A stretch of 64,000 nt of DNA, taken from contig NC_063051.1 in the NCBI RefSeq assembly GCF_018812025.1, positions 2,636,001 to 2,700,000 of the forward strand, given 5' to 3'. Positions 58,926 through 64,000 of this stretch are shown here, piece after piece. Each line of letters opens with the position of its first letter. The stretch's first letter is position 1. The position numbers were made by a program, and so were the translations under genes. The stretch comes from Megalobrama amblycephala. Lineage: Eukaryota > Chordata > Actinopteri > Cypriniformes > Xenocyprididae. Below the pieces are notes generated by a model. It was given only the letters and a program-made list of their open reading frames with translations. It made no database searches and was not told where the DNA came from.

Positions 58926-59150
58926 CTGCAATATAAAAATAAAGTTTAAGCTTTATTCTATACTGTAATTTGCATGCGTGCATTGGTCATGTGACACTCA
59001 AGAACCAATGACCTGCTCACTCTCTGCTTTCATTGCATGGAAAAGAGCAGCATGAACATTTTGCTAAACGTCTCCAGAAAAGAAAGTCAAACAGGAACGA
59101 CTGAGTAAATGATGACAGAATCTTCATTTCTGAGTGAACTAACCCTTTAA
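58926..59150. mobile_element. Right half of a TTAA MITE
   Basis: From about 59020, ATTGCATGGAAAAGAGCAGC, AAAAGAAAGTCAAACAGGAA, GAGTAAATGATGACAGAATC and the end GAGTGAACTAACCCTTTAA match the 1444-2197/57413-57588 family. The other half is absent. Bases 58926-59019 are unique. Confidence 0.7.
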
Positions 59151-59792
59151 TTTCCTCCATGCTTCTCTTTACACATTCAGAACTCACACACCTGACACCC
59201 TGATGCATTATGGGTGAAGATGCTACCAGACAACGCCTCCCCAAAACTGCTTACTTATCGACATTCTTTTAATATCGGCCGAGAAATTCTGCAAACGCGT
59301 CACTTTCTGCCTCTATCGGGTGTTTGGAGCGCAGCGGGAGATAAGAGCGGATGGGTGACATTATTCTCACTGAGAGCGGGATCAATGCCGAGCGTTAAAG
59401 GTGAAAGATCACCGGGAGAGTAGCCACAGCTAGTTAACGTAATGGCGCTGTGGACGGGACGGCCGCACGGAAGCAGATTGAGCGAGACGGGTCGGCTGGG
59501 AGACGCATTTAGAGGGAAAACAGGACAGAAGCTACCAATTCAGAGAGGAGCCGTGCAGAAGGATACTGAGCTGAAAAATATCACACACACACAAACGCAG
59601 CGGCCCGCGTGCGCCCATCACTTCAGTCTAAAGCAGCAGCGTGTGTCCGAACCATCTGCTGCGCTACGCAGGAAAACAACTCCATGCTAAATGAGAGAAG
59701 AGGGAGGAAACAGGAAGGCGAGGATGTGACGGGGTCCGTGTCTGAAAACAACTGTGAATTTCAACAGTTCACCTCAAAATCAACAGACAGAA
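59151..59792. promoter_or_regulatory. Unique CpG-retaining sequence, candidate conserved non-coding element
   Basis: Between 59200 and 59700 the DNA is single copy and rich in CpG, with CTTTTAATATCGGCCGAGAA, GGGAGATAAGAGCGGATGGG (GATA-type) and GGTGAAAGATCACCGGGAG. Three overlapping plus frames in different phases open here, but none resembles a known domain. Promoter or enhancer is more likely than coding; low confidence. Confidence 0.35.
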
Positions 59793-62700
59793 ATGTGTAT
59801 ATATTGAAAACGGACAAATCCAGCGATTGGGGTGTTTTAACTCAGCGAATAAGATGTTTTAACCCAGCAATTGGGTCATTTTAACCCAGCAATTGGGGTG
59901 TTTTAACCCAGCGAATAAGATGTTTTAACCCAGCAATTGGGTCGTTTTAACCCAGCAAATAAGATGTTTTAACCCAGCAATTGGGTCATTTTAACCCAGC
60001 AATTGGGGTGTTTTAACCCAGCGAATAAGATGTTTTAACCCAGCAATTGGGTCATTTTAACCCAGCAATTGGGGTGTTTTAACCCAGAGAACGGGATGTT
60101 TTAACCCAGCAATTGGGTCGTTTTAACCCAGCAAATAAGATGTTTTAACCCAGCAATTGGGTCATTTTAACCCAGCAATTGGGATGTTTTAACCCAGCGA
60201 AGAAGATGTTTTAACCCAGCAATTGGGTCATTTTAACCCAGCAATTGGGATGTTTTAACCCAGCGAATAAGATGTTTTAACCCAGCAACTGGGTCGTTTT
60301 AACCCAGCAATTGGGATGTTTTAACCCAGCGAAGAAGATGTTTTAACCCAGCAATTGAGTCGTTTTAACCCAGCAATTGGGGTGTTTTAACCCAGCGAAT
60401 AAGATGTTTTAACCCAGCAATTGGGTCGTTTTAACCCAGCAAATAAGATGTTTTAACCCAGCAATTGAGTCGTTTTAACCCAGCAATTGGGGTGTTTTAA
60501 CCCAGCAATTGGGTCGTTTTAACCCAGCAATTGGGTCGTTTTAACCCAGCAATTGGGATGTTTTAACCCAGCAATTGGGGTGTTTTAACCCAGCAAATAA
60601 GATGTTTTAACCCAGCAATTGGGTCGTTTTAACCCAGCAATTGGGATGTTTTAACCCAGCGAAGAAGATGTTTTAACCCAGCAATTGAGTCGTTTTAACC
60701 CAGCAATTGGGTGTTTTAACCCAGCGAATAGATGTTTTAACCCAGCAATTGGGTCGTTTTAACCCAGCAAATAAGATGTTTTAACCCAGCAATTGGGTCG
60801 TTTTAACCCAGCGAATAAGATGTTTTAACCCAGCAATTGGGGTGTTTTAACCCAGCGAATAAGATGTTTTAACACAGCAATTGGGTCGTTTTAACCCAGC
60901 AATTGGGATGTTTTAACCCAGCGAATAAGATGTTTTAACCCAGCAACTGGGTCGTTTTAACCCAGCAATTGGGATGTTTTAACCCAGCGAAGAAGATGTT
61001 TTAACCCAGCAACTGGTCGTTTTAACCCAGCAATTGGGATGTTTTAACCCAGCGAAGAAGATGTTTTAACCCAGCAATTGAGTCGTTTTAACCCAGCAAT
61101 TGGGGTGTTTTAACCCAGCGAATAAGATGTTTAACCCAGCAATTGGGTCGTTTTAACCCAGCAAATAAGATGTTTTAACCCAGCAATTGGGTCGTTTTAA
61201 CCAGCGAATAAGATGTTTTAACCCAGCGAATAAGATGTTTTAACACAGCAATTGGGATGTTTTAACCCAGCAATTGGGGTGTTTTAACCCAGCAAATAAA
61301 ATGTTTTAACCCAGCAATTGTGTCGTTTTAACCCAGCGAATAAGATGTTTTAACCCAGCAATTGGGTCATTTTAACCCAGCAATTGGGGTGTTTTAACCC
61401 AGAGAACGGGATGTTTAACCCAGCAATTGGGTCGTTTTAACCCAGCAAATAAGATGTTTTAACCCAGCAATTGGGTCATTTTAACCCAGCAATTGGGATG
61501 TTTTAACCCAGCGAAGAAGATGTTTTAACCCAGCAATTGGGTCATTTTAACCCAGCAATTGGGATGTTTTAACCCAGCGAATAAGATGTTTTAACCCAGC
61601 AACTGGGTCGTTTTAACCCAGCAATTGGGATGTTTTAACCCAGCGAAGAAGATGTTTTAACCCAGCAATTGAGTCGTTTTAACCCAGCAATTGGGGTGTT
61701 TTAACCCAGCGAATAAGATGTTTTAACCCAGCAATTGGGTCGTTTTAACCCAGCAAATAAGATGTTTTAACCCAGCAATTGAGTCATTTTAACCCAGCAA
61801 TTGGGGTGTTTTAACCCAGCAATTGGGTCGTTTTAACCCAGCAATTGGGTCGTTTTAACCCAGCAATTGGGATGTTTTAACCCAGCAATTGGGGTGTTTT
61901 AACCCAGCAAATAAGATGTTTTAACCCAGCAATTGGGTCGTTTTAACCCAGCAATTGGGATGTTTTAACCCAGCGAAGAAGATGTTTTAACCCAGCAATT
62001 GAGTCGTTTTAACCCAGCAATTGGGGTGTTTTAACCCAGCGAATAAGATGTTTTAACCCAGCAATTGGGTCGTTTTAACCCAGCAAATAAGATGTTTTAA
62101 CCCAGCAATTGGTCGTTTTAACCCAGCGAATAAGATGTTTTAACCCAGCAATTGGGGTGTTTTAACCCAGCGAATAAGATGTTTTAACACAGCAATTGGG
62201 TCGTTTTAACCAGCAATTGGGATGTTTTAACCCAGCGAATAAGATGTTTTAACCCAGCAACTGGGTCGTTTTAACCCAGCAATTGGGATGTTTTAACCCA
62301 GCGAAGAAGATGTTTTAACCCAGCAACTGGGTTGTTTTAACCCAGCAATTGGGATGTTTTAACCCAGCGAAGAAGATGTTTTAACCCAGCAATTGAGTCG
62401 TTTTAACCCAGCAATTGGGGTGTTTTAACCCAGCGAATAAGATGTTTTAACCCAGCAATTGGGTCGTTTTAACCCAGCAAATAAGATGTTTTAACCCAGC
62501 AATTGGGTCGTTTTAACCCAGCGAATAAGATGTTTTAACCCAGCGAATAAGATGTTTTAACACAGCAATTGGGATGTTTTAACCCAGCAATTGGGGTGTT
62601 TTAACCCAGCAAATAAAATGTTTTAACCCAGCAATTGTGTCGTTTTAACCCAGCGAATAAGATGTTTTAACCCAGCAATTGGGTCATTTTAACCCAGCAA

Positions 62701-63424
62701 TTGGGGTGTTTTAACCCAGAGAACGGGATGTTTTAACCCAGCAATTGGGTCGTTTTAACCCAGCGAATAAGATGTTTTAACCCAGCAATTGGGTCATTTT
62801 AACCCCGCAACTGGGGTGTTTTAACCCAGAGAATGGGATGCTTTAACCCAGCAAATGAGTTGTTTTAACCCAGTGAATAAGATGTTTCAACCCAGTAAAT
62901 AAGATGTTTTAACCCAACGATTGGGTTGTTTTACCCCAGTGAATAAGATGTTTTAACCCAGCAAATGGGATCTTTTAACCCAGCGAATAAGATGTTTCAA
63001 CCCAGTAAGTAAGATGTTTTAACCCAGCGATTGGGTTGTTTTAACCTAGTGATTGGGTTGTTTTAACCCAGTGAATAAGATGTTTTAAGCCAGTAAATAA
63101 GATGTTTTAACCCAGCGATTGGGTTGTTTTAACCTAGTGATTGGGTTGTTTTAACCCAGTGAATAAGATGTTTTAAGCCAGTAAATAAGATGTTTTAACC
63201 CAGCAAATGGGATCTTTTAACCCAGCGATTGGGTTGTTTTAACCCAGCAATTGGGTTGTTTTAACCCAGTGAATAAGATGTTGAATAAGATGTTTTAAAT
63301 CAGCAAATGGGTGGTTTTAACCCAGTGAACAAGATGTTTTAACCCAGCAATTGGGTTGTATTAACCCATCAAATGGGATGTTTTAACCCAATCCAGCCCA
63401 TTTTGAACCCAACTTGGATTGTTT
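59793..63424 (-). mobile_element. CACTAAAAAATG MITE with expanded interior, copy D
   Basis: Left edge ATTGAAAACGGACAAATCCA and right edge CCATTTTGAACCCAACTTGG match the subterminal arms of copies B and C. The outermost TIR bases are missing or replaced by a TA-rich tract on the right. The interior is a 3.5-kb array of 22-bp units, in the reverse sense to array A. Confidence 0.75.
59809..63395 (-). repeat. 22-bp minisatellite array D (about 160 units) with 1.3-kb higher-order repeat
   Basis: Each unit contains TTTTAACCCAGCAATTGGG or a variant (GCGAATAAGATG, GCGAAGAAGATG, GCAAATAAGATG). A rare CAGAGAACGGGATG variant occurs at about 60085, 61400 and 62717, and the variants following the first two match in order. 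This gives a higher-order period of about 1316 bp, close to 60 units with small deletions. From about 62860 to 63395 the units are more diverged, as expected at an array edge. Confidence 0.95.
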
Positions 63425-63610
63425 ATATATATATATATTATATAGCATAAAGAAAATGAAACAAATGAACTATAATCCATTAAGAGTTTTTGCATTGTGA
63501 CATTTTTTTCAATGACAATTAAACACATTTTTATCTGACAAATCAATTACCATAATGCATCTTCTTTTTTTTAAATTCTCATTATTATAATTATTACTAA
63601 TAGTAATTTG
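63425..63610. other. AT-rich unique sequence
   Basis: A short TATATA tract at 63425-63440 followed by AT-rich single-copy DNA without recognised content. A 61-codon minus frame at 63361-63546 is chance. Confidence 0.4.
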
Positions 63611-63800
63611 CATTGACATTACATCACATTTCATGCATTTGGCAGATGCTTTAACCCAAAACAATTTATGTTGCATTCAAGTTACACATTATAAAAGATC
63701 TGCTTTAGTCACAAACCACCTTAAGCATGACATTTACATTTAATGCATTTGCAAACACTTTCATCCAAAGCGACTTGCGTTCAAGGTTTGCATTTTAGAG
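63611..63800 (-). mobile_element. Two SINE/LINE 3' tail fragments, minus strand
   Basis: CATGCATTTGGCAGATGCTT (about 63632) and AATGCATTTGCAAACACTTT with CATCCAAAGCGACTTGCG (about 63741-63779) are the reverse complement of the TTTGGATAAAAGC tail seen in the SINE at 16111-16230. The tRNA-like heads are absent. Confidence 0.7.
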
Positions 63801-64000
63801 GGTTTGTTTACAGAAATACCTTAAAACATTTGCTTTCTTCGTGCAAAACATAATTTCACATTTTTTAATTTTGGGGGTCAAATGTGATGAAATTAGTCTC
63901 CTAATGAGACTGTAAACACAGCATGCGGGCCGCAGCGGTCACTCAAGAACAATCGCTCCCATCACTGCGTTCAGGAAACAGCAACACAAACAGGGTTATA
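63801..64000. other. Unique sequence at window edge
   Basis: Single-copy sequence. 63900-63990 is GC-balanced with AGCATGCGGGCCGCAGCGGT, possibly the start of another conserved segment that continues outside the window. Confidence 0.3.

Overview
The window looks like non-coding DNA from a teleost fish, most likely a cyprinid (zebrafish, carp or goldfish relatives). The evidence is base composition, dense (CA)n/(TG)n tracts, palindromic MITEs with TTAA or TA termini, tRNA-derived SINE tails and large minisatellites of types I know from cyprinid genomes. The species cannot be fixed from sequence alone. I found no protein-coding gene, rRNA, intact tRNA or CRISPR array. The open frames are short, lie mostly in repeats, and match no protein family I recognise. 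The window is best read as a long intron or intergenic interval; introns are possible, because short exons cannot be excluded by eye.

Layout. 1-1.4 kb is unique sequence with a CpG-dense block that could be a promoter. 1.4-2.2 kb is a palindromic MITE. 3.1-5.9 kb is a nested element: one MITE split by two others, with an uninterrupted relative at 44.3 kb. 6.9-9.8 kb and 14.5-19.2 kb hold dispersed repeats. 10.9-13.6 kb is a MITE whose interior has expanded into about 114 copies of a 22-bp unit. 19.4-24.8 kb is AT-rich repeats, microsatellites, a CpG-dense segment and a 1.8-kb minisatellite. 25.7-29.5 kb holds MITEs and unique, regulatory-looking sequence, including a cluster of TAATTG homeodomain cores. 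30.2-32.9 kb is a TAGCAACC minisatellite, and 34.1-35.5 kb is a CA-rich array. 37.3-38.4 kb is a dispersed repeat with three RFX X-box-like palindromes. 39.3-44.6 kb holds unexpanded relatives of the 22-mer element plus other MITEs. 45.6-47.5 kb is a tandem duplication carrying foldback elements. 49.4-58.9 kb is mostly AT-rich tandem repeats with short unique islands. 59.8-63.4 kb is a second, independent expansion of the same 22-bp unit (about 160 copies).

The most striking feature is that one MITE family is present at several states of growth: 150 bp and 365 bp without an array, and about 2.7 kb and 3.6 kb with 22-mer arrays. Both large arrays show higher-order repeat structure. Unique islands between repeats are often CpG-retaining and may be conserved regulatory elements, but that is inference without alignments. 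Coordinates of repeat edges were read by eye and may be off by several bases.
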